Shown piece after piece: positions 37,728 to 47,061 of a DNA stretch of 64,000 bases. This DNA comes from Rhodoblastus sp963703385. Its GTDB lineage: Bacteria; Pseudomonadota; Alphaproteobacteria; Rhizobiales; Beijerinckiaceae. Location: contig OY969816.1 of the NCBI GenBank assembly GCA_963703385.1, forward strand, positions 2,914,001-2,978,000, in the 5' to 3' direction. The notes beneath the pieces are model-generated. The model had not been told where the DNA came from. It did not search any database and saw nothing but the letters and a program-made list of their open reading frames with translations. Both the position numbers and the translations under genes were made by a program. Each line of letters starts with the position of its first letter. The first letter of the stretch is position 1.

Positions 37728-39023
37728 ATGAGAACTGCGGTTTTGCTGCCCGTTTATCGCGCGGCCGCCAGGGGCCTGACGCCTTTCAGCGGCGTGTTCC
37801 TGTGGCGTCGCGGCCGCAAGGGCAAGGAAGACCTCGATCGGATCGGCGAGCGCCGTGGGCGCGCCAGCCTGCCCCGCCCTGAAGGGAGGTTGGCCTGGCT
37901 GCACGGGGCGAGCGTCGGCGAAGGTCTCGCTTTGCTGCCTCTGGTCTCGCGTCTCATCGCCAAGGGCTTTCATGTTCTCGTCACCACCGGCACGGTGACC
38001 TCGGCCCGCATTCTCGCGCAAAGGCTGCCGGAAGGCGCGACCCATCAATTCGCGCCGCTCGACGCGCCCGCCTTCATCGACCGTTTCCTCGACCATTGGC
38101 GCCCCGATCTGTTCGTTCTCGCCGAATCCGAAATCTGGCCCAACACCATCTGCGCCGTCCACGCCCGCAAGGTTCCGATCACTCTGGTCAACGCCCGGCT
38201 GTCGCCACGCTCGTTCGGCCGCTGGCGGCGCCTTCCCGGCTTCATTTCCACCCTGCTCGGCAAGATCGACCTCTGCCTCGCCCAGAGCGAGGACGACGCC
38301 ACGCGCCTGCTCCAGCTCGGGGCGCCGCGCGTCGACGCGATCGGCAATCTCAAATATGACGTGGACGCGCCGCCAGCCGATCCGGCCCGGCTCGACGACC
38401 TCGCCCTCCAGATCGGCCCGCGGCCGATCTGGATCGCCGCCTCGACCCATCCCGGCGAGGAAGCGCTGGCTTTCGCGACCCACAAGATGCTTTTGGCGCG
38501 TTTCCCCAACCTGCTCACCGTGCTCGCGCCGCGCCATCCCCATCGCGGCCCGGACATAGTGGCGGAAGCCGCGACCTTCGGACTCACCGCGGCGCTGCGT
38601 TCGCGCGGCGATCGGATTCGACCCTCGACGCAAATCTATATCGGCGACACGATCGGCGAGCTTGGCCTGTTCTACCGCCTGTCGAGCGTGATCTTCATGG
38701 GAAAGTCGCTCGCCGGCGAAGGTGGCCAGAACCCGATCGAGCCGGCCAAGCTCGGCTCGGCCATTCTGCACGGCCCGCATGTCGGCAATTTCCTCGACGT
38801 CTATGACGCGCTCGACAGTCGGGGCGGCTCGATCCAGGTCGCCAGCGCCGAGGACCTCGCCCGACAGATCGAAAACCTCTTCAGCGATCCGCCCCTGCTG
38901 CGCCGCACTGCCGCGGAGTCCCGGCAAGTCGTCGCGGAACTCGGCGGGGCCACCGACAAAATCATGCGGGCGCTGGAACATTATATCGCGCACATGATTG
39001 TATCCCGGCCAGGGGCCTTCTAG
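37728..39023 (+). CDS. waaA: Kdo transferase
   Basis: 431 aa, full length for GT30. Adds Kdo to lipid IVA at the inner membrane. Motifs: N-terminal membrane anchor, WLHGASVGEGLALLPLVSRL with the catalytic Glu, HVLVTTGTVTSARILAQRLP, LFVLAESEIWPNTICAVHAR, and ...IFMGKSLAGEGGQNPIEPAK. Followed after 45 bp by lpxK. Confidence 0.96.
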   Translation: MRTAVLLPVYRAAARGLTPFSGVFLWRRGRKGKEDLDRIGERRGRASLPRPEGRLAWLHGASVGEGLALLPLVSRLIAKGFHVLVTTGTVTSARILAQRLPEGATHQFAPLDAPAFIDRFLDHWRPDLFVLAESEIWPNTICAVHARKVPITLVNARLSPRSFGRWRRLPGFISTLLGKIDLCLAQSEDDATRLLQLGAPRVDAIGNLKYDVDAPPADPARLDDLALQIGPRPIWIAASTHPGEEALAFATHKMLLARFPNLLTVLAPRHPHRGPDIVAEAATFGLTAALRSRGDRIRPSTQIYIGDTIGELGLFYRLSSVIFMGKSLAGEGGQNPIEPAKLGSAILHGPHVGNFLDVYDALDSRGGSIQVASAEDLARQIENLFSDPPLLRRTAAESRQVVAELGGATDKIMRALEHYIAHMIVSRPGAF

Positions 39024-39068
39024 GTTAACCATCAGACCTTGCGAGGCTCCAAGTCCCTACGAGGCAAA

Positions 39069-40133
39069 ATGCGCGCGCCAGCCTTCTGGTGGTCCGCCAG
39101 GCCCGGTTTGTTCGGGCGGATCATGATCGCGATCCTGACGCCCCTGGCCGCGCTCTATGGCCGGGCGGCGGCGCGCAGCATGGCGCGTCCCGGCTCGCGC
39201 ATCAGCGCGCCCGTCATCTGCATCGGCAATTTCGTGGTCGGCGGCGCCGGCAAAACTCCCACCGCCCTCAGGGTGGCGACCTGGCTGCAGCGCGCCGGCG
39301 AGACGCCCTATTTCCTGTCGCGCGGCTATGGCGGCGCGCTCAGCGCCGATGGCGGAGCCCATCTGGTCGACCAGCGCCGCCATGGCGCGGCCCAGGCCGG
39401 CGACGAACCTCTGCTGTTGGCGCGGGTCGCCCAGACCGTAGTGGCGCGCGACCGCCCGACCGGCGCCATGCTGGCGCTCGCCGGCGGCGCCAGTCTGATC
39501 GTGATGGACGACGGCCTGCAAAACCCCAGCCTGCGCCGCGACTTCGCCTTGGCGGTGATCGACGGCGCCGTCGGTTTCGGCAACGGCCGCCTGATTCCGG
39601 CGGGTCCCTTGCGGGCGCCGATCGAGAACCAGCTCAGGCTCTCCTCGGCGGCGCTGGTGATCGGCGAGGGCGAGGCCGGCCGGGCCGCCGCCGCTTTGTT
39701 CGAGGCCGCCGGCAAGCCGGTCTTTCACGGGCGCCTGGCGCCCGACGCCAACGCCGCCTTGCGCATGCTCGGCGCCCGTGTGGTCGCCTTCGCCGGCATC
39801 GGGCGGCCTCAGAAATTTTTCGATTCACTCGAAGCCTGCGGCGCGCGTCTGGTCGCGCGGCACGGTTTCCCTGACCATTACGCTTACCGGCTGAACGAGA
39901 TCGCCGCCTTGCAGCGCGAGGCGGAAGCCCTCGACGCTCTTCTGGTGACGACCGAAAAGGACATGGTCAAGCTCGCGCCCTTCATGGCCGCGCTGCGGCA
40001 GGACCTGCCGCAACCAGAGGCTTTGCCGGTCGGACTGGTGGTCGAGGAAGGCGACGACCTGCGCCAGTTGCTTCTCGACGTGGTGGCCGGATTTCGCGGC
40101 GCGGGCCGGCTGTCCGGCAGCTTGAAGCTTTAG
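39069..40133 (+). CDS. lpxK: Tetraacyldisaccharide 4'-kinase
   Basis: 354 aa from ATG 39069. Phosphorylates the lipid A disaccharide at the 4' position. Motifs: IGNFVVGGAGKTPTALRVA (P-loop), FLSRGYGGALSADGG, VMDDGLQNPSLRRDFALAVI with Walker-B Asp pair, and ARHGFPDHYAYRLNEI. N-terminal membrane-associated helix. Cotranscribed with waaA. Confidence 0.95.
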   Translation: MRAPAFWWSARPGLFGRIMIAILTPLAALYGRAAARSMARPGSRISAPVICIGNFVVGGAGKTPTALRVATWLQRAGETPYFLSRGYGGALSADGGAHLVDQRRHGAAQAGDEPLLLARVAQTVVARDRPTGAMLALAGGASLIVMDDGLQNPSLRRDFALAVIDGAVGFGNGRLIPAGPLRAPIENQLRLSSAALVIGEGEAGRAAAALFEAAGKPVFHGRLAPDANAALRMLGARVVAFAGIGRPQKFFDSLEACGARLVARHGFPDHYAYRLNEIAALQREAEALDALLVTTEKDMVKLAPFMAALRQDLPQPEALPVGLVVEEGDDLRQLLLDVVAGFRGAGRLSGSLKL

Positions 40134-40173
40134 GGCCTGTGGACGCTTGTCGCGCCACCGTGACGCGGCGGCC

Positions 40174-40407
40174 CTAGGCCTTCTTCGGCAACTCGCCGAG
40201 TTGCTCAAGCCGCTTCATCTTCGCCTCCGGGCCGGCATAAGGCTCCTGGCGGTCCACGTTCCAATAGCGCAATTCCTCAAGCGGAATCTGGACGCCGGTC
40301 GCCGCGCAGACGACGAAAGCGCCCGGTTTTCTGATCTTGAAATCGCCGTCGAGATATTCGACGTCAGCCGGCCCGCTGAGCGGGACGCGGCGATCGATGC
40401 GGTTCAT
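40174..40407 (-). CDS. DUF2093 family protein
   Basis: 77 aa from ATG 40407 (open frame runs further but without conserved sequence). Family marks: DVEYLDGDFKIRKPGAFVVC, ATGVQIPLEELRYWNVDRQE, and the PYAGPEAKMKRLEQ end. Unknown function, found in Hyphomicrobiales, often next to lpxK or xseB. Converges on lpxK. Confidence 0.88.
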   Translation of the reverse strand: MNRIDRRVPLSGPADVEYLDGDFKIRKPGAFVVCAATGVQIPLEELRYWNVDRQEPYAGPEAKMKRLEQLGELPKKA

Positions 40408-40542
40408 CGGCCTCTTCCGTTCCCCCCGCGCTCCCGTCGGGGATTTCTTCGATGTATCGCCAACGCCCCCGCCGTTCAATCCCGCCCGGGGCCAAAATCC
40501 CGCGCGGCGGCATATCGTCGCGCCGCATGGCTCCATGGTGGG

Positions 40543-40675
40543 ATAAGGAGACCGCATGTTCATGCGGTCTCCTTATTCTACCGGCGCGAAAATCCGCCCG
40601 CGCTCTAGGATTTTCGCGCCGGGACGTTTCCGCGGATTGCGGCGCCATCTTGCGGATACCGTACGATATGGCGCC
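40543..40675. repeat. Three successive strong inverted repeats upstream of the phosphofructokinase gene
   Basis: First: ATAAGGAGACCGCATG (40543-40558) against its exact complement at 40561-40576, with a 2-bp centre. Second: GGCGCGAAAATCC (40583-40595) against GGATTTTCGCGCC (40608-40620), 12-bp loop, exact. Third: GGCGCCAT (40641-40648) against ATGGCGCC (40668-40675). The region 40408-40761 otherwise has no gene. They could be terminators without T-runs, regulator sites or a leader structure for the gene at 40762. Confidence 0.85.
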
Positions 40676-40761
40676 AAAGTAGCATTTTGGGGAAAAAACC
40701 GCATTGCCTTTTGCGTCCGCCGCGATAGAAGAAGCCAGAAATTTGTAAGGGGAGGTTGTGA

Positions 40762-41979
40762 ATGACGCCGAAGAAAATCCTTGTCGCCCAGGGCGGCGGC
40801 CCGACCGCGGTGATCAACCAGTCGCTCGCGGGCGTCGTGCTGGAATCGCGCCGCTTCGCGGGCGTCGAGCGCGTCTATGGCGCCCATCATGGCGTGCGCG
40901 GCATCATCAACGAAGACCTGCTCGACCTGACCCAGGAAACCACCCACAATCTCGAAATGGTCGCCAATACCCCGTCCTCGGCGCTCGGATCGACGCGCGA
41001 CAAGCCGGACGCCAAATATTGCCACGAGATTTTCAAGGTCCTTCAGGCCCATGAAATCGGCGCCTTCTTCTATATCGGCGGCAACGATTCCTCGGACACC
41101 GTGCGCATCGTCGCGGAAGAGGCGGCCAAGGCGAATTATCAGCTGCGCTGCATCCACATCCCCAAGACGATCGACAACGATCTCGTCGGCAACGACCATA
41201 CGCCGGGCTTTCCCTCGGCCGCGCGCTTCGTCGCTCAGGCTTTCGCGGGCGCCAATCTCGACAACGCCTCGCTGACCGGCGTCTATGTCGCGGTGGTGAT
41301 GGGCCGCCACGCCGGCTTCCTGACCGCGGCCTCCGCGCTCGGCAAGAAATTCCCCGACGACGGCCCGCATCTGATCTATCTGCCGGAGCGGACCTTCGAC
41401 ACCGAGAAATTCCTGGCCGACGTGAAGCGCGTCTACGAGCGTCTCGGTCGCTGCGTGATCGCGATTTCCGAAGGCGTCCACGACGCCGCCGGCGTTCCGA
41501 TCGTCACCAAGCTCGCCTCGAAGGTCGAGCATGACGCCCACGGCAACATCCAGCTCTCCGGCACCGGCGCTCTCGCCGACCTGCTGTGCGAAGAGATCAA
41601 GAACAAGCTCGGCATCAAGCGCGTTCGCGGCGACACCTTCGGCTATGTCCAGCGCTCGTTCCTCGGCTGCGTCTCCGATGTCGATCAGCGCGAGGCGCGC
41701 GAAGTCGGCGAAAAGGCGGTGCAATATGCGATGTGGAGCGGTCGCAGCGGCTCGGTGGCGATCAAGCGCACCGGCTATTATTCGGTCGATTACCAGCTCG
41801 CGCCGCTGGAATCGGTCGCCGGCAAGACCCGGGTGATGGAAGACGAATTCATCACCTCCTGCGGCACCGACGTCACCGACGCCTTCCGCCTCTATCTCCG
41901 GCCGCTGCTCGGCTCGGGCATGCCTGACGCCTATCGCCTGCGTCCGAACCACGTCGCCAAGATCCTCAAGAAGGGCTGA
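40762..41979 (+). CDS. pfp: PPi-dependent 6-phosphofructokinase
   Basis: 405 aa. Reversible phosphorylation of fructose 6-phosphate. Motifs: KILVAQGGGPTAVINQSLAG, YIGGNDSSDTVRI (GGND near residue 108, the Asp that marks PPi use instead of the ATP-type GGDG), IPKTIDNDLVGNDHTPGF with the catalytic Asp, VMGRHAGFLTAAS and ISEGVHD. PPi-PFKs replace ATP-PFK in alphaproteobacterial methylotrophs, where some act in sedoheptulose bisphosphate metabolism. GGGGAGG ribosome site upstream. Confidence 0.93.
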   Translation: MTPKKILVAQGGGPTAVINQSLAGVVLESRRFAGVERVYGAHHGVRGIINEDLLDLTQETTHNLEMVANTPSSALGSTRDKPDAKYCHEIFKVLQAHEIGAFFYIGGNDSSDTVRIVAEEAAKANYQLRCIHIPKTIDNDLVGNDHTPGFPSAARFVAQAFAGANLDNASLTGVYVAVVMGRHAGFLTAASALGKKFPDDGPHLIYLPERTFDTEKFLADVKRVYERLGRCVIAISEGVHDAAGVPIVTKLASKVEHDAHGNIQLSGTGALADLLCEEIKNKLGIKRVRGDTFGYVQRSFLGCVSDVDQREAREVGEKAVQYAMWSGRSGSVAIKRTGYYSVDYQLAPLESVAGKTRVMEDEFITSCGTDVTDAFRLYLRPLLGSGMPDAYRLRPNHVAKILKKG

Positions 41980-42040
41980 CGCGCGAGCGGTGAAATTCAG
42001 GGCCGGGGGCCGACCCGATGCGCCTAGCGCACGGGTCGCA

Positions 42041-42962
42041 GGGCTCCGAATCGAAGTTAACGGGCGACGGCTCCGAGGGCGGTTGAGAGATAGGCCGGAT
42101 TCCATGCGGCGATTTTTTGCCGCAGCTTGATGCTCGCGTGCTTGGATTTGGTGGCTTTGCGCTGCGGCTTCAGGGGCTTTGGCCTCTCAGGTTCGGGCGC
42201 CTGCCGGACGAGATTGACGGCGAAATGCCGGACAACGGCCATGTTTTTCGCGCCATGGCCTTTGCGGACGCGGGACTGGTCGTCGTTGAAGACCACGTCC
42301 ATGACCCAATGAAGCTGGTTTTCGATGCGCCAATGGCAGCGCACCGCCTCGGCCGCCTGTTTGGCGTCGAGAGCGGCCGAGGAGATGTAATAGCGCGTCT
42401 CCGTCCGGCAGCGGTCGGCAAGCTCGGCGCGCGAGCGCACGCGGATGATCGTCGCCGCGTGGGGCAGGCGGACCTCGCCGGGAAAGCGCCGCGCGCCGGC
42501 GAGCCAATCGACCTCTTTGACGACGCTGACGGTTCGGCGCTCGATGCGGCCATGGCCTTTGTCGTGACCGTCGTCGACATCAGGGCTTTTCGGGTCGGCG
42601 GCGGCGAACAGGCTTTCCGTCTCGGCGCGCAAGGTCGGCTGGTTGGCCTTGACCGCGAGAAGATAGTCGGCGCCGGCGTCCTTGATCGCCTGCGCGATCG
42701 TGGCGTTGGTGGCGATGGCGTCGATCGAGACCAGCGCGCCGCATACAACCAACAACAGCACTTCCGCCGGCGGATGCGCCACCCGCCGCGCGTCGCGCGG
42801 ATCGTCGATGATCGAAAAATGATCAAGCAGCGCGCGCAGGCGCGACTTATCCTCAAAAACAGCGAAGGCGAGGTTCATGGCGGCGGCTCCCGAATCGCTC
42901 CGACTCCATGGAATCAGACAAAACGCAATCCGTTAACCGCCATTAACTTGAGTTCGGGGCCC
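42041..42962 (-). mobile_element. Internally deleted ISAs1-type insertion sequence
   Basis: About 920 bp bounded by imperfect terminal inverted repeats: GGGCTCCGAATCGAAGTTAA (42041-42060) and, on the other strand, GGGCCCCGAACTCAAGTTAA ending at 42962, 16 of 20 matching. No target duplication is evident. Intact ISAs1 elements are near 1.2-1.3 kb. Confidence 0.8.
42057..42878 (-). pseudogene. ISAs1 family transposase with in-frame internal deletion
   Basis: 273 aa against about 370 for the family. N-terminus is normal (LLDHFSIIDDPRDARRVAHP, then AEVLLLVVCGA), and it jumps in frame to LVSIDAIATNATIAQAIKDA, GADYLLAVKANQPTL, RTETRYYISSAALDAK and HWRIENQLHWVMDVVFNDD. The roughly 100 residues between, which hold the first catalytic Asp (in the VAIDGKT stretch of the family), are missing, so it cannot be an active enzyme. 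Confidence 0.85.
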
Positions 42963-43046
42963 CGGATGAAGCCTCCCACCCGATTGACACGAACTTCAAG
43001 CACGGGTACAGACCTATTTTTCGTAGGCGATAAGGTTTGCTACAAG

Positions 43047-43742
43047 ATGGGCAACATTGGAAAAAAAGTTCCTGGTGCGCAATTTTTTTATCGCGCCCTT
43101 AGAGCCCACTACAGAGCAACATCAGAAAATAAACTTATTTCCACTTACTTAGCTAATAACGCGGTAAAGAGGTTACATATTGGCTGCGGACGCAATATCC
43201 TCACCGATTGGCTAAACTCAGATTATTATCCATCAAAACGTAATATTATCCACCTCGATGCAACAAAACGCTTTCCGTTTGAGGCAAACACATTTGATTA
43301 TGTTTTTTCTGAGCACATGATAGAGCACTTAAAATTTACTGACGGTCTATATATGCTTAAAGAGTGCAACAGGATATTAAAAACAAACGCTATTATACGT
43401 ATTTCAACTCCAAATCTGAAATTTATTGTCGATTTATATTCGAATCCAAAAACTGAACTGCAGGAGCACTATATAAAGTGGGCATCTGATAAATTTGTTA
43501 AAAATGGATACTATTTCGATACGATGGTTATCAACAACTTTGTACGAGATTGGGGTCACCTTTTTATTTACGACGACAAAACATTGCATCATTCCCTCGA
43601 ACTCGCAGGCTTTGTGGACATAAAGCCCTGCAACTTAAATGTCAGCGATGATCCAAACCTGAAGGATCTGGAGAATGATGCAAGGATGCCTGCTGGCTTT
43701 TTGCAACTTGAGAGCTTCACGCTTGAGGCAAGGAAACCATAA
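43047..43742 (+). CDS. SAM-dependent methyltransferase, AT-rich, likely transferred
   Basis: 231 aa from ATG 43047. Class I methyltransferase: RLHIGCGRNILTDWLNSDYY (SAM loop), IIHLDATKRFPFEANTFDYV, SEHMIEHLKFTDGLYMLKEC, then RISTPNLKFIVDLY. This is the type found in polysaccharide and glycan clusters (Methyltransf_11-like). Base composition is far richer in AT than everything around it, with many AAA, ATT and TTA codons. It is flanked by IS fragments on both sides, so it is probably foreign. A possible promoter lies upstream (TTGACA 42984, TACAGA 43007, 17-bp gap). Two glycosyltransferase genes follow beyond the IS debris. Confidence 0.85.
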   Translation: MGNIGKKVPGAQFFYRALRAHYRATSENKLISTYLANNAVKRLHIGCGRNILTDWLNSDYYPSKRNIIHLDATKRFPFEANTFDYVFSEHMIEHLKFTDGLYMLKECNRILKTNAIIRISTPNLKFIVDLYSNPKTELQEHYIKWASDKFVKNGYYFDTMVINNFVRDWGHLFIYDDKTLHHSLELAGFVDIKPCNLNVSDDPNLKDLENDARMPAGFLQLESFTLEARKP

Positions 43743-43849
43743 GGAGAACGACGTTCTCCGTTCTGCTGGCGACGTGGTTCGTCTCGGTGGGAACTACAAG
43801 TTCGGCTACTTCGGATCGGTTCCGGCGGTCGCCGCCAAGTGCTGACCCA

Positions 43850-44240
43850 AACTCCTCCCGAGAGTGGCGAGACCCGGTCCCTGTGATCGGGTCTTCGCTT
43901 TGGTGGAAGGGTAGATGAAGGCGCAGATCGTCTCGCAGGCGACGGCGCGCAGCCCGCGTTCGTCGCCCTGACGAAGCCAGCCGGAGATTTGCTTCGGCGA
44001 CCAGCCTTCGGCGAGCCGGTCGCGGACGAAGTTGCGCGAGGGCTTGTCCTTTTCGAGCGCCGCTTCACGCCGCCTGCGCTGCATGTAGGCTCCAGCGCCG
44101 TGAAGCGGCGAATAGCGGCCGGAGGGCAAGGAATTGCGATTGAGTTCGCGGCTGATCGTGCATTTCGGCCGGCGAAGCGCCTTGGCGATGGCGCCAATCG
44201 AGCGACCAGCGCCCGCACAACGCCGCTTTGATCTCTTTCC
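43850..44240 (-). pseudogene. IS30 family transposase fragment
   Basis: Minus-strand sequence with IGAIAKALRRPKCTISRELN (helix-turn-helix), YSPLHGAGAYMQRRRREAAL and WSPKQISGWLRQGDERG, then ETICAFIYPSTKAK, which is the N-terminal third of an IS30 transposase. The catalytic domain is missing and both ends run into unrelated sequence. Confidence 0.8.
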
Positions 44241-44356
44241 TCCTCGGAAAGGCGTCAATAGGAGCGCATGGCAACACTCCCACTGATCCTGAACAGCCAA
44301 GCCAATACCAGATCGGCAGGGGGTGTTGCACTTCGCGCCGGAACTCAGAGGCCGTC

Positions 44357-44602
44357 CCATTCTACGCCTTTCATCCGGAAGTGCGCCGGCTGATTTACAC
44401 CACCAACGCCATAGAGCCGATGAACTCAAAACTGCGCCGGGCGGTTCGCGCCGAGGGCATTTTCCAATCGACGAAGCGGCGATGAAATTGTTGCTTCTGG
44501 TCTTGAACAGATCGGAAAAAGAATGGGCCATGCCGGCGCGTGAATGGTCCCTCGCCAAAGCCCAGTTCGCCATTCTGTTCGGCGAGCGCTTCACAGGAGC
44601 GA
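44357..44602 (+). pseudogene. IS256 family transposase C-terminal fragment, frameshifted
   Basis: Plus-strand FHPEVRRLIYTTNAIEPMNS followed, after a frame change near 44460, by GHFPIDEAAMKLLLLVLN and WSLAKAQFAILFGERF. This is the end of a mutator-type (IS256) transposase. No rest of the element is present. Confidence 0.82.
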
Positions 44603-44769
44603 TGCCGGGAACATGTTCAACCGCTCAAGCGACACGCGGAATTTCTGACAGTCCCGCGGCGCAGGAACGCAAGGTGCGCCTCGCCCCAGGCCGCGATCGC
44701 GCCGTAGCCGTCGCCATCGGCCATCGTCCCGCACACCACCAACAGCAGCACTTCCGCCAGAGGATGCGC

Positions 44770-44945
44770 CACCCGCCGCGCGGGTCGTCAATGATCGAAA
44801 AATGATCGAGCAGCGCCTTCAGGCGCGATCCGTCTTCGAAAATGGAAAAGGCAAGGCTCATGGCGGCGGCTCCCGAATCGCTCCGACGCCATGGAATCAG
44901 ACAAAACGCTATCCGTTAACCGCCATTAACTTGCGTTCGGGGCCC
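44770..44945 (-). mobile_element. Fragment of a second ISAs1 element (5' end)
   Basis: Start of an ISAs1 transposase (LLDHFSIIDDPRG) and its upstream terminal region, closely matching the element at 42041-42962: both carry CATGGAATCAGACAAAACGC and CCGTTAACCGCCATTAACTT before the end GTTCGGGGCCC. Same orientation as the first element; the remainder is lost. Confidence 0.85.
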
Positions 44946-45037
44946 TGGCGCGGGTCGGCCCGGCCTTTCGCTTTTTTGGGTCAGCGTTTAAATGGGCGGC
45001 CCGCGCGCAGGCCCGCGTCGAGCCGGAGACCCGAATC

Positions 45038-46297
45038 GTGCAATTCCTCGCCGATTATTGGACCATCATGAAATCCGGCGCCTTCCGCGCCGCCGATTAC
45101 GCCTGGCTGCATCTGGGCTCGCGCGCTCTCGCGCCCATTGCCTTGCTCCATTACCTGCTGACCGGAGAGAGCCAGGGGAACCGCCCGACGCCTTTCTTCG
45201 ATCCCGCGTTTTTCGCGGCGCGGCGCGCGCCAAGCGGCAGCCCCTTCGCCGCCTTTCTGCAAAGCCCCCGCGGCGCGCCGGCCTGCGCCGAATTCGACGA
45301 GGCCTGGTTTGTCGCCCGCCACGCGCAAGCCGAGGCCGCCGCCTCGCCCTGGGCCTATATGAGCGGCCGCGGGATCGCCGATCTGCTCGACCCGTCGCCA
45401 AAAATTTCGCTTGCCTTCGTCGCCGACGCCTATCGCAGCCGCAACAAAAGGCTGGCGCGCACGCTGATGAAGATTTTTCATCGCCGGCGCGGCGACGGCC
45501 GGACCTCCTGCGTCCTGAACCGCGCCGACCTCAGGGCGCATCAGACCGCCTTTCGCGAGGCGATCCGCTTGAGCGCGCTGAAAGAGGCGCCGGCGCGACG
45601 GCCCTGGCTCGTCTTCGTCCAGACTGATGGCGGCCATCCCGCGCGCCTTCATGCGGAGGACCGCCGCTACGACCTGATGCTCAATTATTATCACGAGCCG
45701 AAGGAGCCTCTCCGCGAGGCGGAATATGTCTTTGTCCAGAACGGAACCAAGACCACCGCCATCGCCAAACTGATGGAGGCGCGGCCGAGTATCTTCGATC
45801 CTTACGCTTACGTGCTGTTCCTCGACGACGACATCGACCTTTCGGCCGCGCAAATCGCCGATTTTTTCGAATGCATGCGTGGAAATGGCCTCGACCTCGC
45901 CCAGCCCGCGCTTGCCGCAGGCTCCCATGGCTGGTTCCCCGTCCTGTTTCGGAAAGCGGGATCGCCAGGGTTCAGAAAAGTCAATTACGTCGAGATCATG
46001 ATGCCCGCCCTGTCACGCCGTGCGCTGGCGGCGAGCGCCGACTGTTTTCGGCAGGGGATCAGCGGTTTCGGCGTCGATGTCCTGGTCGGCGCGACGGTCA
46101 CCAAAAAATTCGGCCCGAATGTCGCGGTGGTGGACAAGGTCGCTGCGCTGCACCTGCGCGCCATCGACCTCGAAGGCGGCGCGCTTTATCGCTATCTCTC
46201 CGCGAATGGCGTTGATCCCAGCGTCGAAATGTGGACCATCCTGGCCGAAAACGGGCTGGAGCCGGATCTCGCCGAAACGGGGGCGCGCGGAAGTTGA
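45038..46297 (+). CDS. DUF707 family protein, glycosyltransferase-like
   Basis: 419 aa from GTG 45038. The C-terminal two thirds match DUF707: RPWLVFVQTDGGHPARLHAE, YDLMLNYYHEP, AYVLFLDDDIDLSAAQIADF with the DDD metal site of GT-A enzymes, LAQPALAAGSHGWFPVLF and GFGVDVLVGATVTKKFG. The first 120 residues resemble the short helical repeats at the start of some polysaccharide glycosyltransferases (HYLLTGESQGNRPTPFFDPA, EFDEAWFVARH). Probably adds sugars in surface polysaccharide; donor unknown. The next gene overlaps its stop. Confidence 0.8.
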   Translation: MQFLADYWTIMKSGAFRAADYAWLHLGSRALAPIALLHYLLTGESQGNRPTPFFDPAFFAARRAPSGSPFAAFLQSPRGAPACAEFDEAWFVARHAQAEAAASPWAYMSGRGIADLLDPSPKISLAFVADAYRSRNKRLARTLMKIFHRRRGDGRTSCVLNRADLRAHQTAFREAIRLSALKEAPARRPWLVFVQTDGGHPARLHAEDRRYDLMLNYYHEPKEPLREAEYVFVQNGTKTTAIAKLMEARPSIFDPYAYVLFLDDDIDLSAAQIADFFECMRGNGLDLAQPALAAGSHGWFPVLFRKAGSPGFRKVNYVEIMMPALSRRALAASADCFRQGISGFGVDVLVGATVTKKFGPNVAVVDKVAALHLRAIDLEGGALYRYLSANGVDPSVEMWTILAENGLEPDLAETGARGS

Positions 46298-47061
46298 AGG
46301 TCTATTTCATCAATCTCGACCGCGCTCCCGAGCGCCGCGCCTATACCGAGCAGAAGCTGCAAGGTCTCGATTTCGAGCGCGTCGCGGCCGTGGACGGCAA
46401 GTTGAACCCGCCGACAAGAAAAGGCCTGAACCGTTTCCAGATCGCCTGTATCGACAGCCACCGAATCGCCTGGCGCAAATTTCTCGCCACGCCCGATCCC
46501 TTTGCCTGTTTCCTGGAGGACGATCTCCATTTCTCGGCGGATTTTTCAGCTTTCGTCGGCGATGAAGGCTGGATTCCGGCCGACGCCGACGCGGTCAAAC
46601 TCGACAGTTTCTATAATGTGGTGATGGTCGGCGCGCCCCGGCCGGCGCCGCTGGGACGCGCGCTGGCGCGGCTTTTCACCCGGCACGAGAGCTCGGCGGC
46701 CTATATTCTGAGCCGCCATGGCGCCGAAGCTTTTTTGCGTCTGAGCCAAAAGCCGACCCGGCCGGTCGATTACATCCTGTTCCCCGAGGATCCGATCGGC
46801 GATAAGCTGAACGTCTATCAACTCACCCCGGCCGTCACGGTCCAGGACTCGCGCTACGAAAAGCATCACGCCCCGGGCCAGAAATTCGTCAGCGCCATCG
46901 CCGGCGCCGACCGCCCCGGTCCCGACGGCGGCCTGCCCCGGCTGCGGTTCAAGCTGAAACGGGAAATTGTCCGGATTTTCCTCGATATCGGCCGCGCCCG
47001 ACGATATCTCGTCAACCGCTTTGTCCGCAGGCTCAAACCGGAAGTCATCCCCTTCCGCTAG
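46294..47061 (+). CDS. Glycosyltransferase family 25 protein
   Basis: 255 aa from TTG 46294, overlapping the previous stop (TTGA). GT25 marks: KVYFINLDRAPERRAYTEQK, ERVAAVDGK, DSHRIAWRKFLATPDPFACF, LEDDLHFSADF with the metal-binding EDD, and SSAAYILSRHGAEAFL. GT25 enzymes (LpsA/LgtB group) add galactose or glucose in lipopolysaccharide. Acts with the DUF707 protein, to judge by the overlap. Confidence 0.9.
   Translation: MKVYFINLDRAPERRAYTEQKLQGLDFERVAAVDGKLNPPTRKGLNRFQIACIDSHRIAWRKFLATPDPFACFLEDDLHFSADFSAFVGDEGWIPADADAVKLDSFYNVVMVGAPRPAPLGRALARLFTRHESSAAYILSRHGAEAFLRLSQKPTRPVDYILFPEDPIGDKLNVYQLTPAVTVQDSRYEKHHAPGQKFVSAIAGADRPGPDGGLPRLRFKLKREIVRIFLDIGRARRYLVNRFVRRLKPEVIPFR

Noticed and set aside
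37509..39032. Minus-strand open frame of 507 codons opposite waaA
   Set aside because: Shadow of waaA with no recognisable domain.
42117..43046. Upstream extension of the methyltransferase frame through the ISAs1 element
   Set aside because: The extension is antisense to the transposase and ends at the IS boundary; the family begins near 43047.
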